From Salinicoccus halitifaciens (GTDB lineage Bacteria; Bacillota; Bacilli; Staphylococcales; Salinicoccaceae), in NCBI RefSeq assembly GCF_021026095.1, contig NZ_JAJNCU010000001.1:186001-250000 (forward strand): a DNA stretch of 64,000 nucleotides, given 5' to 3'. The notes below the pieces were generated by a model, which made no database searches, had not been told where the DNA came from, and saw nothing but the letters and a program-made list of their open reading frames with translations. This document shows positions 30,662 to 41,028 of this stretch, piece by piece; positions within the stretch are counted from its first letter, which is position 1; each line of letters begins with the position of its first letter. Position numbers and translations under genes: made by a program.

Positions 30662-32352
30662 GTCGTTACTTTCATTTTATCAATTTCCTGCCTGAGCGGT
30701 GTAACAAAAACCGTTTTCTGGTCGGTGTATGTCACAAATCCGGGTTTTGCGCCGGATATTTTATGCACATGCTTGATTTCCGTATAATCCACCGGCACGG
30801 ATTCCGAACTGCCAGCCTTTGAATGGAAGGCTGCGATCTTCGCCGCATCCAGAATATCCGCCTCTTCGATTTCATGCGGCGGATGGGCGATGACCACGTG
30901 CGAGCCGGGGATGTCCTTCGTATGGAACCACAGATGGTTGTTGCGTGATTTCTTTGAAGTCAGATAGTCATTCTGCTTGTTGTTCTTGCCGACGAACACC
31001 GTGAGGCCGTTCGTGGTCCTGAACTCATGCAGCTGGATCTTCTGATTCTTCTTCTTTTTATTCGTCTTTTTGAATTTCAGTATGCCTTCTTCGACGAGCT
31101 CTTCCCTGATCTCCTCGACTTCTGCGGAAGTGGTGATCGTATCCATCTGGTGCAGCAGGCTCTCGAAATACTTCTTATCCGCGTGTGCTTTTTCCAGCTG
31201 TTCATAAGCCGTCGTCTCACGGTTTTTCAGCTTGTTGTACATGCGGTAGTATCTCTGTGCGTTCTCGCTCGGCGGGAGCTCCGGGTCGAGCGGTATGGTC
31301 ACTTCCTCGCCGGTGTAGTAATCCTGGACGGTCACTTCCTTGTCATAGCGCTTTACTTCATGCATGAAGGCGGTGATCAGCTCGCCGTACTTCTGGTACT
31401 CATCCTTCTTCTCCGCTTCCGCAAGATCCTCATGCAGCTTCTCTATCTTGCGCTCCACCCGGTCGTACTCCCTCTCAATGACATGCAGATAATCCTGTGC
31501 CTTCTGGCGGATCATATTGTTCTGGAAGCGGCTGTGGTAGTAGTCATCGAGCAGGGCACTGAGTGTCGGGTACACTTCAGGTTCCGCATCCAGGTGATGC
31601 AGCTTCGTGAAATAAAAGACGTCCTTGTCGAGATGATACAGCACCGGTGTGACTTCTTCGGCGCGCCTGAGGCCCTCTTTTACCGCAGGGACGACGTTCT
31701 CTATCGTGAAGTGTTTTGCATGGTGCTCGATCTCCCTGATGAACAGCGGGCTGAAACCTTCCACCGCCTTCAATATCTGGCGGCCCAGTTTGCCGCTGTT
31801 GAAATCGATCCGGGCGGGGAGGCTGTTTATTTCATCGGTGCGCGGGTTCAGCTTCTCATCCGTCGGCGGCGCTTCATATTTGAAGCCGGGCATGACGGTA
31901 CGGATATTGTTGTTCGGGGTCAGGTGCTTGATGCCTGTAATGATCTTGTAGTCTTCATCGGTCATGATGATGTTCGAATGTTTGCCCATGATCTCAAGTA
32001 TCAGGATCCTTGTGATATCGTCGCCGATCTCATTTTTTGAATTGACCGTGATATGGACCCGCCGGTCGTTGCCGATCTGTTCGATGGACTTTATGATGCC
32101 GCCTTCCATATGCTTCCTCAGCACGCGGGAGAACATCGGCGGATCGAACGGGAATTCATATTTCTCCCGGGTCAGGTGGAATCTTGCATACATCGGATGG
32201 GCACTGATCAGCAGCTGGTGGTTTGCACCCTGGCTGCGCACTTTGAATATCAGTGTCGTTTCATCCATCTGCTGGATTTTATTGATTTTGCCCGATTGGA
32301 TGATTTTCAGTTCATCACACAACGCATGGACAAAATTGCCGTCAAATGCCAT
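30658..32352 (-). CDS. rqcH: Ribosome quality control factor RqcH (NFACT family)
   Basis: RqcH (formerly FbpA/YloA) binds stalled 50S-peptidyl-tRNA complexes and adds C-terminal alanine tails that target nascent chains for degradation. The NFACT-N domain starts MAFDGNFVHALCDEL. A long coiled-coil middle (about 280-430) follows, and the NFACT-R domain carries SRNNHLWFHTKDIPGSHVV-type sequence near 470. The length of 564 residues is typical. AAGGAG precedes the ATG on the minus strand. It is divergent from gmk, the usual neighbour in Firmicutes. Confidence 0.93.
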   Translation of the reverse strand: MAFDGNFVHALCDELKIIQSGKINKIQQMDETTLIFKVRSQGANHQLLISAHPMYARFHLTREKYEFPFDPPMFSRVLRKHMEGGIIKSIEQIGNDRRVHITVNSKNEIGDDITRILILEIMGKHSNIIMTDEDYKIITGIKHLTPNNNIRTVMPGFKYEAPPTDEKLNPRTDEINSLPARIDFNSGKLGRQILKAVEGFSPLFIREIEHHAKHFTIENVVPAVKEGLRRAEEVTPVLYHLDKDVFYFTKLHHLDAEPEVYPTLSALLDDYYHSRFQNNMIRQKAQDYLHVIEREYDRVERKIEKLHEDLAEAEKKDEYQKYGELITAFMHEVKRYDKEVTVQDYYTGEEVTIPLDPELPPSENAQRYYRMYNKLKNRETTAYEQLEKAHADKKYFESLLHQMDTITTSAEVEEIREELVEEGILKFKKTNKKKKNQKIQLHEFRTTNGLTVFVGKNNKQNDYLTSKKSRNNHLWFHTKDIPGSHVVIAHPPHEIEEADILDAAKIAAFHSKAGSSESVPVDYTEIKHVHKISGAKPGFVTYTDQKTVFVTPLRQEIDKMKVTT

Positions 32353-32428
32353 TTACATCTCTCCTTAAATACATTACCTGAATATTTTACCATGAACATC
32401 AGTATATCAATAATTTTTCAGATGAATT

Positions 32429-32460
32429 TTGACAACATGTATGATACATTAAGAGATAAT
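32429..32460 (+). promoter_or_regulatory. rqcH-gmk divergent region with TTGACA and a 13-bp palindrome
   Basis: The 132-bp gap contains TTGACA (32429-32434) pointing toward gmk and a palindrome ATGTATGATACAT (32437-32449) immediately downstream. GATAAT at 32455-32460 is a possible -10, but the spacing of 20 bases is long. The palindrome could be an operator. Confidence 0.35.
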
Positions 32461-32478
32461 CACAAAAAAGAAAGGTAA

Positions 32479-33107
<629 letters not shown>

Positions 33108-33108
<1 letters not shown>

Positions 33109-33302
33109 TGTTATACCCACCGGTTCATGAGTTGAAGAAAAATGTGGATTCGAAATATCTTGTGGTGACCCTCGCTGCCAAACGGGCAAGGGAACTGCAG
33201 GACCATCCGGACAGGAGTATCCTTGACCGTTATGAATCTGCAAAGACAGTAGGCATGGCGCTTGAAGAGATTGCCGAAAATAGAGTAAGGCCACTAAACT
33301 AG
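33108..33302 (+). CDS. rpoZ: DNA-directed RNA polymerase omega subunit
   Basis: Omega is the small RNA polymerase subunit that helps to fold and hold beta-prime. The 64-residue protein contains the conserved VVTLAAKRARELQ helix and the AKTVGMALEEIAENRV segment. It overlaps the gmk stop by one base, and its own stop codon lies within the first bases of a terminator. Confidence 0.95.
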
Positions 33303-33328
33303 CTGACAATACTTTGTCAGCTTTTTTT
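33301..33328 (+). terminator. Intrinsic terminator after rpoZ
   Basis: AGCTGACAA (33301-33309) pairs with TTGTCAGCT (33314-33322) around a 4-base loop, followed by T residues to 33328. The stem starts within the rpoZ stop codon. Confidence 0.9.
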
Positions 33329-33348
33329 AAAATTGAGGTGAAGTGAAG

Positions 33349-34551
33349 ATGGCGAATATTGTCATAGGTGTGACGGGAAGCATAGCGGCCTATAAGGCTG
33401 TCGACCTGACGAGCAAATTGATACAGAACGGACATGAAGTGAAGGTGGTGCTCACGGAAAATGCGCTGGAGTTCATCACCCCGCTCGCATTCCAGGCGAT
33501 TGGACGCAATCATGTATATACGGATACATTCAAAGAAGAGGACCCTTCCGTGATTTCACACATCAACATCGGTGAATGGGCGGATCTGATCATCGTCGCC
33601 CCGGTCTCGGCCAATACGATCAGCAAGCTTGCGAACGGGATATACGACAACATGCTTTTGAATGTCCTCGCTGCAAATACGAAACCTGTACTTCTTGCGC
33701 CTGCAATGAATGTGCATATGTATGAACAGCCCGCGGTCCAGAGGAACATGCAGGTGCTGCTTGATGAGGGCTATCAGATGCTCGATGCGGAATCGGGCTT
33801 TCTTGCGTGCGGTTATAATGCCAAGGGCCGGATGGCAAATGTGCCGGACATATTGGGTTATATCGAAGACTTTTTAAGCGCGAGGGAAGATGCGCCGCTC
33901 GAGGGCAAAAAAGTGGTGATCACTGCAGGCCCGACACGGGAAGCGCTCGACCCGATCCGCTACCTGACGAACCACTCCAGCGGCAAGATGGGCTACAGCC
34001 TCGCCGAAGGCTTCAGATCACTCGGTGCAGAAGTCGTGCTGGTCAGCGGGCCGGTGAAACTCGCTCCGCCTGCCGGGGTGGAGGTGGTCGACGTCGTTTC
34101 AACCGAGGAGATGTTTGAAGCGGTGAAGCAGCATATGGATGCCGATATCGGCGTATTCGCCGCAGCGGTCAGCGACTACACCCCGGTGAGCTTTTCGGAG
34201 GGCAAGATGAAGAAGACCGATGACACCGACAACCTGGTGATCGAGCTGAAAAAGACGCAGGATATACTGAAGTATGCCGGCCACAACAATGAAGGGATGT
34301 ACGTCGTCGGGTTCGCCGCCGAAACGGATGACGTCAAAAATTATGCGCTGAAGAAACTGAAGGACAAAAAAGCCGACTGCATCATCATGAATGATGTATC
34401 CAATCCTGCGATCGGCATGAACAGTGACGACAACGAAGTGACGCTGCTGTTCCGTGACGGCTCCGAAAAACACCTGGAGAAAGCGTCGAAAACTGAACTG
34501 TCCCAAAAGATCATCCGGGAACTCCTTGAACACACCGGACGTGAGCGATGA
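33349..34551 (+). CDS. coaBC: Bifunctional CoaBC (phosphopantothenoylcysteine synthase/decarboxylase)
   Basis: CoaBC couples cysteine to 4'-phosphopantothenate and decarboxylates the product in coenzyme A synthesis. The N-terminal flavoprotein decarboxylase domain starts IVIGVTGSIAAYKA and holds LLAPAMNVHMY and the catalytic-loop cysteine in FLACGYNAKGRM. The C-terminal synthase domain begins with VVITAGPTREALDPIR. GAGGTG at 33335-33340 supports ATG 33349 rather than GTG 33343. It has 400 residues. The TGA overlaps the priA start. Confidence 0.94.
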   Translation: MANIVIGVTGSIAAYKAVDLTSKLIQNGHEVKVVLTENALEFITPLAFQAIGRNHVYTDTFKEEDPSVISHINIGEWADLIIVAPVSANTISKLANGIYDNMLLNVLAANTKPVLLAPAMNVHMYEQPAVQRNMQVLLDEGYQMLDAESGFLACGYNAKGRMANVPDILGYIEDFLSAREDAPLEGKKVVITAGPTREALDPIRYLTNHSSGKMGYSLAEGFRSLGAEVVLVSGPVKLAPPAGVEVVDVVSTEEMFEAVKQHMDADIGVFAAAVSDYTPVSFSEGKMKKTDDTDNLVIELKKTQDILKYAGHNNEGMYVVGFAAETDDVKNYALKKLKDKKADCIIMNDVSNPAIGMNSDDNEVTLLFRDGSEKHLEKASKTELSQKIIRELLEHTGRER

Positions 34552-36929
34552 TGTTTGCATCAGTGATCGTGAGCATCACGGCCAGTGATGTCAATAAAAT
34601 ATTCGAATACAAAATACCCGAGGGACTTACGGATATGATTAAAGTGGGCCACAGGGTGGTCGTCCCTTTCGGCCCCCGCCAGATCCAGGGCTATGTCGTC
34701 GACATCAAGGATGAGGTCGATTACGATCCGGCGAGGATCAAGCCGATCATACGCGCACTCGATGTGGAGCCGGTCCTCACACCGGAGCTGATCCGGCTGG
34801 CCGGGCACCTTGCGGACCACTACATCGCCTCCTATATATCGGTCATCGAGACGATACTGCCGGCGGCGCTGAAAAGCAGATCGAAGAAGATGCTGTCGCT
34901 CGACAACCCTGGCGGTGAGGCATCACTCACATGGCAGGGGATGAACCTGCCCCCCGAAGTGGAAGTGAAAAAATTATCCACGTCACAGCTTGCTGCATTG
35001 AAGCCTTTCATCGCCTCGGGCGAAGTTACGGAAAAAACGGTGCTCACCCAGCATACGAAGCAGAAATATGCACGGGCCTTAAAGCCCACCTTCGCACCGC
35101 GCGGTGATTTCGGCCGTGCCCATAAGCAGCTCGAGCTGCTCGATTTCATCGAACAGCATGATGAGCATGTGCTGCTTTCGGTCGTGCTCGAAAACGGCTA
35201 CACCGCCGGGACTGTGAATGAGCTGGTCAAAAAAGGATATGTTGAACGGATCGATGTGGTGGTCGACCGGGATCCTTACAAATCGAGGGTCTTCGAAGAG
35301 GATCTGCCGAAGGCACTGAACAGGGAGCAGCAGCATGCCTATGAGAAAATAAAACATGCCGTCGATGAAGACATCCCGGAGACGTTCCTGCTTCACGGGG
35401 TGACCGGAAGCGGCAAGACGGAAATCTACCTCCAGACCATCGCACATGTGCTGGATAAAGGCCGCACCGCACTGATGCTTGTGCCGGAGATTGCCCTCAC
35501 CCCCCAGATGGTCAACCGCTTCAAGGCGCGGTTCGGCGATGAGGTGGCGGTGCTGCACTCAGGGCTCTCGCACGGTGAAAAATATGACGAGTGGCTGAAG
35601 GTGCGGAACGGCGGTGCGAAAGTGGTCGTCGGCGCGCGGAGCAGCGTGTTCGCGCCTGTCGAAAAGCTCGGCGTCATCATCATTGATGAAGAGCATGAAA
35701 CGACATATAAACAGCAGGACCGGCCGATGTACCATGCAGCGGAAGTTGCGAAATACCGCAGCCGGTATTATAATTGCCCGGTGATTCTCGGCTCGGCAAC
35801 ACCATCACTTGAAAGCTATGCACGCAGCGAGCGGGGCGTCTATACAAGGCTTGAACTGAACCACAGGGCGGTCACGGAGGCGCTCACCGAGACGAAGATC
35901 GTCGATATGTCCATCGAGCACAGGAACGGCAACATCTCGATCGTGTCGGAAGCGCTGAAGGAAGCGATAGAAGAGCGCATCCGGCACGGCGAACAGACCG
36001 TGCTTTTGCTCAACAGGCGGGGTTATGCGAATTTCCAGATCTGCCAGAGCTGCGGCCACGTGCCGAACTGCCCGAACTGCGATATTTCACTGACTTACCA
36101 CAAAGCGCAGTTTTCACTCATGTGCCATTACTGCGGCTATGAGGACGCCGTAAAGCGCGAATGTGACAGCTGCGGCAGCGACGAAGTCACTTTCAGGGGC
36201 ACAGGCACCGAAAAGGTGGAGGAAGTGCTCAAGGATATGTTCAACACCGATATCGTCAGGATGGATAACGACACGACCCGCAGGAAAGGCATGCATGAAA
36301 AACTTTTGAACACATTCGAACAGAATGAAATCCCGATCCTCCTCGGCACCCAGATGATCGCAAAAGGGCTGGATTACCCGAATGTCACTCTTGTCGGGGT
36401 GCTGAATGCGGATACGATGCTGAACATCCCCGACTTCAGGGCCAACGAGAAGACCTATCAGCTGCTCACCCAGGTGGCGGGCCGGGCCGGCAGGCATGAA
36501 TTGTCCGGGGAAGTGATCTTCCAGACATACAACCCTGACCACTATGCGATAGAGCTCGCGAGATCGAACGATTACAGGGCGTTCTACGACAAGGAGATGG
36601 CCTTCAGAAGACTTGCGAGATATTCCCCGTACTACTTCCATGTACTGTTCACGGTGTCGCATGAAACGGTGCAGAAATGCCTGGAGGCGACGACGCACAT
36701 CCATAAGATGATTGTGGACAATGTGACGGACAGGGCGATCATCGTCGGCCCGTCCCCGAGCCCCATCGAGCGGATCAACAATCAGTTCCGTTTTCAAATA
36801 TTGCTTAAATATAAAAATGAACCGAATCTCTTGGAAGTTCTGCATGAAATCAATCTGCACTACAACGAGCTCTACAAAAAAGAGAAGCTCTCACTGAAGA
36901 TTGATGTGGACCCAAAATATATTATGTAG
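34551..36929 (+). CDS. priA: Primosomal replication restart helicase PriA
   Basis: PriA recognises stalled forks and D-loops and reloads the replisome. The N-terminal DNA-binding domain covers about the first 200 residues. Walker A is GVTGSGKTEIY and Walker B is IIDEEHETTYKQQD. The zinc-binding insertion has the paired cysteines CQSCG, CPNC, CHYC and CDSCG. GRAGRHE marks helicase motif VI. It has about 792 residues. ATG codons are at 34548 and 34551 over the coaBC stop. Unlike the staphylococcal order I recall, no peptide deformylase gene lies between priA and fmt. Confidence 0.95.
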   Translation: MFASVIVSITASDVNKIFEYKIPEGLTDMIKVGHRVVVPFGPRQIQGYVVDIKDEVDYDPARIKPIIRALDVEPVLTPELIRLAGHLADHYIASYISVIETILPAALKSRSKKMLSLDNPGGEASLTWQGMNLPPEVEVKKLSTSQLAALKPFIASGEVTEKTVLTQHTKQKYARALKPTFAPRGDFGRAHKQLELLDFIEQHDEHVLLSVVLENGYTAGTVNELVKKGYVERIDVVVDRDPYKSRVFEEDLPKALNREQQHAYEKIKHAVDEDIPETFLLHGVTGSGKTEIYLQTIAHVLDKGRTALMLVPEIALTPQMVNRFKARFGDEVAVLHSGLSHGEKYDEWLKVRNGGAKVVVGARSSVFAPVEKLGVIIIDEEHETTYKQQDRPMYHAAEVAKYRSRYYNCPVILGSATPSLESYARSERGVYTRLELNHRAVTEALTETKIVDMSIEHRNGNISIVSEALKEAIEERIRHGEQTVLLLNRRGYANFQICQSCGHVPNCPNCDISLTYHKAQFSLMCHYCGYEDAVKRECDSCGSDEVTFRGTGTEKVEEVLKDMFNTDIVRMDNDTTRRKGMHEKLLNTFEQNEIPILLGTQMIAKGLDYPNVTLVGVLNADTMLNIPDFRANEKTYQLLTQVAGRAGRHELSGEVIFQTYNPDHYAIELARSNDYRAFYDKEMAFRRLARYSPYYFHVLFTVSHETVQKCLEATTHIHKMIVDNVTDRAIIVGPSPSPIERINNQFRFQILLKYKNEPNLLEVLHEINLHYNELYKKEKLSLKIDVDPKYIM

Positions 36930-36938
36930 GAGGAAACG

Positions 36939-37868
36939 ATGCCCAATATCATATTCATGGGGACGCCTGATTTTTCGGTGCCCATATTAAAAGATCTCAA
37001 CGCGGCATACGGGGTGGATCTTGTAGTGAGCCAGCCCGACAAGCCGGTCGGAAGGAAACGCATCATGACCCCGCCGAAAGTTGCGGCGGCGGCCAATGAA
37101 CTGGACATAGAGGTGTACCAGCCTGAAAACATCAAGGACGAGGAAGCGATGCGGAAACTCGAAAGCATCGATCCCGACATCATCGTCACCGCGGCATACG
37201 GGCAGATACTGCCAAAAGCGCTGCTCGAGCTGCCGAAGCACGGTGCGGTCAATGTGCATGCCTCCCTGCTGCCGAAGTTCAGGGGCGGTGCACCGATACA
37301 CCATGCGGTGATGGCAGGCGCGGAAAAGACCGGGATCACCATCATGTATATGGCTGAAGGACTCGATTCCGGCGACATCATCTCACAGCGGGAGATACCG
37401 ATACTCGAAGAGGACGACACGGGTGCGCTCCATGACAAGCTGAGCCGGCTCGGCAGCGAACTGCTGCTCCAGACGCTGCCGTCGATCTTGGAAGGCTCCA
37501 ATGAAAGCATCCCGCAGGACCACGCATCCGCAACCTACAGTCCGAACATCTCAAAAGAGGATGAGCGGCTCGACCTCGACAGGCCGGCACAGGAAGTCTT
37601 CAATCATATACGCGGCCTTTCACCTTTTCCGGGCGCATACACGAAACTCGGCGACAAACGTCTTAAGATCTACGGCGCAAAACTCACAGGCGAGAAGACG
37701 GCGAAGCCTGCCGGTGAGATATTGGGCGTCCATGATGAAGGATTCCTGGTTGCGGCAGGCGATGAGAAACTGCTGATCACGGAAGTCCAGCTTGCAGGGA
37801 AGAAAAGGACGTCTGCGAAGGAATTTATTCAAAACCGACGGGATCTCGTCGGTCAATCGTTAGGATGA
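36939..37868 (+). CDS. fmt: Methionyl-tRNA formyltransferase
   Basis: Fmt formylates initiator Met-tRNA with 10-formyl-tetrahydrofolate. The signature HASLLPKFRGGAPI lies at about 105-118, and the N-terminus MPNIIFMGTPDFSVPIL is diagnostic. The C-terminal OB domain follows from about residue 205. It has 309 residues. It follows priA after 9 bases with an AGGAGG site, and its stop overlaps the start region of rsmB. Confidence 0.96.
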   Translation: MPNIIFMGTPDFSVPILKDLNAAYGVDLVVSQPDKPVGRKRIMTPPKVAAAANELDIEVYQPENIKDEEAMRKLESIDPDIIVTAAYGQILPKALLELPKHGAVNVHASLLPKFRGGAPIHHAVMAGAEKTGITIMYMAEGLDSGDIISQREIPILEEDDTGALHDKLSRLGSELLLQTLPSILEGSNESIPQDHASATYSPNISKEDERLDLDRPAQEVFNHIRGLSPFPGAYTKLGDKRLKIYGAKLTGEKTAKPAGEILGVHDEGFLVAAGDEKLLITEVQLAGKKRTSAKEFIQNRRDLVGQSLG

Positions 37869-37873
37869 TGAAG

Positions 37874-39175
37874 ATGAGTGTAAGGGAGACGGCATTTGCC
37901 GCTTATATGAAGATAATGGACGAGAAGGCCTACAGCAACATCGTCATAGATGAAGTGCTGAAGTCCGGCGAACTTTCCGGGAAAGATGCAGGGCTCTTCA
38001 CCGAGCTGATCTACGGCACGCTGTCACGGAGGCTCACGCTGGAGTTTTATCTGCAGCCGTTCCTCAGGACGAAAGTGAAGAAATGGCACAGGCACCTGCT
38101 CGAGATGGCCGCCTATCAGATGATCTACCTGGACCGGGTGCCGGCGTATGCCGTCATCAATGAAACCGTCGAGATCGCCAAGGAATACGGCGGCAGGCAG
38201 GCGGGGAACACGACGAACGCCATCCTGAGGAACCTGATGCGCGAACCGCTCCGGGATACATCGGAAATAAAAGACCCGCAGAAGAAGCTGTCGGTGGAGA
38301 CGAGCATCCCCAAGTGGATGATCAGCCACTGGGTCACGCATTACAAGGCGGAGGGGCCTGAAAGGATTGCGCAGAGCCTCACTGAAAACCCCGAGATGTA
38401 CATCAGGGTGAACTCCAGGCAGACGGATCCCGAGACACTGAAGGAAAGGCTCGCCCTTGAAGGCCATCCGGTGGAAACGACTGAGCTGCATCCGGATGCA
38501 CTCACCGTCACGAGCGGTGCGAGCATTATGAACACCGATGCCTACAGGGACGGCGATTTCAGCATCCAGGACGTGAGTTCGATGTTCGTAAACACCGCCC
38601 TCGATCCGCAGGACGGGGAAGTGATACTCGATGCGTGCAGCGCACCGGGCGGAAAGGGCCTGCATGCGCTTGAGAAGAATCCGTCCGGGCATGTCGATCT
38701 GAGCGACATCTACGATCATAAGGTGCGGACTATCGAGCGTAATGCCAAAAGGCTCAAACTCGACAACTTCGATGCCTTCAAAGGGGATGCGACAGAGCAT
38801 GAATACCCTAAGATGTACGATAAGATCATCGTCGATGCGCCGTGTTCCGGCCTCGGGGTCATCAAAAGGAAACCTGAAATCAGATACGAGCGGAACAGTA
38901 AGGACATCGACAGCCTAGTCGACCTGCAGCTCAGGATACTCGACCATGTGAAACAGTTCCTGAAACCCGGCGGCATCCTGATCTATGCGACATGCACGAT
39001 CCATCAGATGGAAAATGAAAATGTGGCATATACATTTATCAAAAGTAATGATAACTTTAAGTTTGACGAGTTTCACATTCCGGCACTGGATTTCACAGGG
39101 CCGCACCGGCAGATACTGCCACATGAATTAAATACCGACGGCTTTTTCATCGCCCGGTTCAAAAAGGATGTTTAA
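37874..39175 (+). CDS. rsmB: 16S rRNA (cytosine-967-C5)-methyltransferase
   Basis: RsmB (Sun) methylates C967 of 16S rRNA with S-adenosylmethionine. The N-terminal NusB-like domain covers about the first 130 residues. The SAM-binding [10 protein letters not shown] follows, then the two catalytic cysteines in DAPCSGLGV and [12 protein letters not shown]. In-frame ATG codons are at 37865, 37868 and 37874. The AGGA at 37862-37865 has a workable spacing only to 37874, so the 433-residue form is preferred. It is translationally coupled to fmt. Confidence 0.93.
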   Translation: MSVRETAFAAYMKIMDEKAYSNIVIDEVLKSGELSGKDAGLFTELIYGTLSRRLTLEFYLQPFLRTKVKKWHRHLLEMAAYQMIYLDRVPAYAVINETVEIAKEYGGRQAGNTTNAILRNLMREPLRDTSEIKDPQKKLSVETSIPKWMISHWVTHYKAEGPERIAQSLTENPEMYIRVNSRQTDPETLKERLALEGHPVETTELHPDALTVTSGASIMNTDAYRDGDFSIQDVSSMFVNTALDPQDGEVILDACSAPGGKGLHALEKNPSGHVDLSDIYDHKVRTIERNAKRLKLDNFDAFKGDATEHEYPKMYDKIIVDAPCSGLGVIKRKPEIRYERNSKDIDSLVDLQLRILDHVKQFLKPGGILIYATCTIHQMENENVAYTFIKSNDNFKFDEFHIPALDFTGPHRQILPHELNTDGFFIARFKKDV

Positions 39176-39176
39176 A

Positions 39177-40280
39177 ATGATTGTAAGACCCGATATAAAA
39201 CCAGTAAAAGATTTATTCCAGCCGGATTTCGATACACCGTCCGTCTATAATCTGTCGAAGGATGACCTGACTGACATCATGACGGAGTGGGGGGAGGATG
39301 CGTACCGCGGCAGCCAGGTATTCGAATGGCTGTACAGCCACCGTGTGGATGATTTCGATGAAATGAAGAACCTGCCGAAGTCCCTCCGCGAGAAACTGAA
39401 GTCGCATTACAGCATCGAACCGCTGGAGACCCTCGTCAAACAGGAGAGTGTCGACGGCACGATGAAGTTCCTCTTCAAGCTGAGGGACGGCTATACGATA
39501 GAGACGGTGCTGATGCGCCATGATTACGGGAATTCGGTATGTGTGACGACACAGGTCGGCTGCCGGATCGGCTGCTCGTTCTGTGCCTCGACGCTCGGCG
39601 GGCTGAAACGGAACCTTGAAGCAGGCGAAATCGTCTCCCAGGTCGTGCAGATCCAAAAAGCCCTCGATGAAACGGATGAGCGTGTATCAAGCATCGTCAT
39701 CATGGGCATCGGCGAGCCGTTTGAAAACTACAATCCGATGATGCAGTTCATCAGGATCGTTAACCACGATGACGGGCTGAACATCGGTGCCCGCCACATC
39801 ACGGTCTCGACAAGCGGCATCGTCCCGAGAATATATGACTTCGCAGACGAGGATATCCAGATCAATTTCGCGGTGAGCCTCCATGCACCGACGGATGAGC
39901 AGCGTTCCCGCCTGATGCCGGTCAACCGTGCGTATGACATCGAGAAGCTCATGCATTCACTGAGGTATTACCAGCAGCAGACCGGCCGCAGGATTTCATT
40001 CGAATACGGGTTGTTCGGCGGCGTCAATGACAGGAAGGAAGACGCACTGAAACTTGCGGAACTGATCGAAGATCTGAAGTGCCATGTCAACCTCATCCCG
40101 GTGAACCATGTGCCTGAGCGGAACTATGTGAGGACGAAGCGTGACGATATATTCGATTTTCTTGAAACACTCAATCATCAGGGCATCAACGCCACGGTGA
40201 GGCGTGAACAGGGGACGGACATAGATGCCGCATGCGGACAGCTGAGAGCAAAAGAATCAAAAGAAGAAACGGGGAGTTAA
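39177..40280 (+). CDS. rlmN: Dual-specificity RNA methyltransferase RlmN
   Basis: This radical SAM enzyme methylates C2 of A2503 in 23S rRNA and A37 in some tRNAs. The radical SAM cysteines are Cys129, Cys133 and Cys136 in [11 protein letters not shown]. The additional catalytic cysteine near the C-terminus is in [14 protein letters not shown] at 39164-39168 points to ATG 39177 rather than 39168. It has 367 residues. It sits between rsmB and stp, as in staphylococci. Confidence 0.95.
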   Translation: MIVRPDIKPVKDLFQPDFDTPSVYNLSKDDLTDIMTEWGEDAYRGSQVFEWLYSHRVDDFDEMKNLPKSLREKLKSHYSIEPLETLVKQESVDGTMKFLFKLRDGYTIETVLMRHDYGNSVCVTTQVGCRIGCSFCASTLGGLKRNLEAGEIVSQVVQIQKALDETDERVSSIVIMGIGEPFENYNPMMQFIRIVNHDDGLNIGARHITVSTSGIVPRIYDFADEDIQINFAVSLHAPTDEQRSRLMPVNRAYDIEKLMHSLRYYQQQTGRRISFEYGLFGGVNDRKEDALKLAELIEDLKCHVNLIPVNHVPERNYVRTKRDDIFDFLETLNHQGINATVRREQGTDIDAACGQLRAKESKEETGS

Positions 40281-40281
40281 C

Positions 40282-41028
40282 TTGGAAATCATTGACAAGA
40301 GCATTCGTGGTAAATTTCGTGAACTGAATGAAGACAGGACCGGCGTTTTTTACAATGGCACAAATCAGGTGCTGTTCCTGGTCGCGGACGGCATGGGCGG
40401 TCATGCGCACGGAGATGTGGCATCGAAATTTGTCAATGATGAGATCCAGGCGGCCTGGGAACAGGAGAACCTCATCAAAAGCGGCCAGGCGGAGGATTTC
40501 CTGCGTGAACTGGTCATCCGGACCAACCGCAGGCTGTACGACCTGCAGCATGGTCACCCGGATTACAGGGGCATGGGCACGACACTCGTGCTTGCCGCCA
40601 TCATCGAAGATGTCATATTCATACTGAATGTCGGGGATTCAAGGGCATATGTGATGCGGCGCCGTTCGATCGAGCAGGTGACGCGGGACCATTCTTTCGT
40701 CAACCTCCTTGTGGAGTCCGGCGAAATCACTGAAGAAGAGGCCCAGAACCACCCCAAAAGGAACATCATCACAAAAGCGATGGGCACCGACAGGCTGATC
40801 CAGCCGGATATATTCCGGCTCAGGAACAAGCAGTACGACTACATCCTCCTTGCATCCGACGGTCTGACGGATGTCCTCCGGGAGGATGACATCCACCGTA
40901 CGCTGTATCAGCAGAACTTAAGTCTGATGGAAAGGCTCGACTCATTGATCAGGCAGGCTGAAGATAATGCATCCAGGGATAACATAAGCGTCTGTCTTGC
41001 CGGCCTGAAAGTGGGTGCGGCAATGTGA
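40282..41028 (+). CDS. stp: PP2C-type serine/threonine phosphatase Stp/PrpC
   Basis: Stp reverses phosphorylation by PrkC. The metal-binding aspartates of the PP2C fold are visible in NEDRTG (Asp18), ADGMGGHAHGD (Asp36), SDGLTD and the C-terminal DNISVCL. It has 248 residues. The start is TTG 40282 after GGGGAG. It overlaps prkC by 4 bases (GTGA), so kinase and phosphatase are made together. Confidence 0.94.
   Translation: MEIIDKSIRGKFRELNEDRTGVFYNGTNQVLFLVADGMGGHAHGDVASKFVNDEIQAAWEQENLIKSGQAEDFLRELVIRTNRRLYDLQHGHPDYRGMGTTLVLAAIIEDVIFILNVGDSRAYVMRRRSIEQVTRDHSFVNLLVESGEITEEEAQNHPKRNIITKAMGTDRLIQPDIFRLRNKQYDYILLASDGLTDVLREDDIHRTLYQQNLSLMERLDSLIRQAEDNASRDNISVCLAGLKVGAAM

Noticed and set aside
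31027-32040. Long plus-strand frame opposite rqcH
   Set aside because: Antisense shadow of a confidently identified gene; no ribosome site and no family features.
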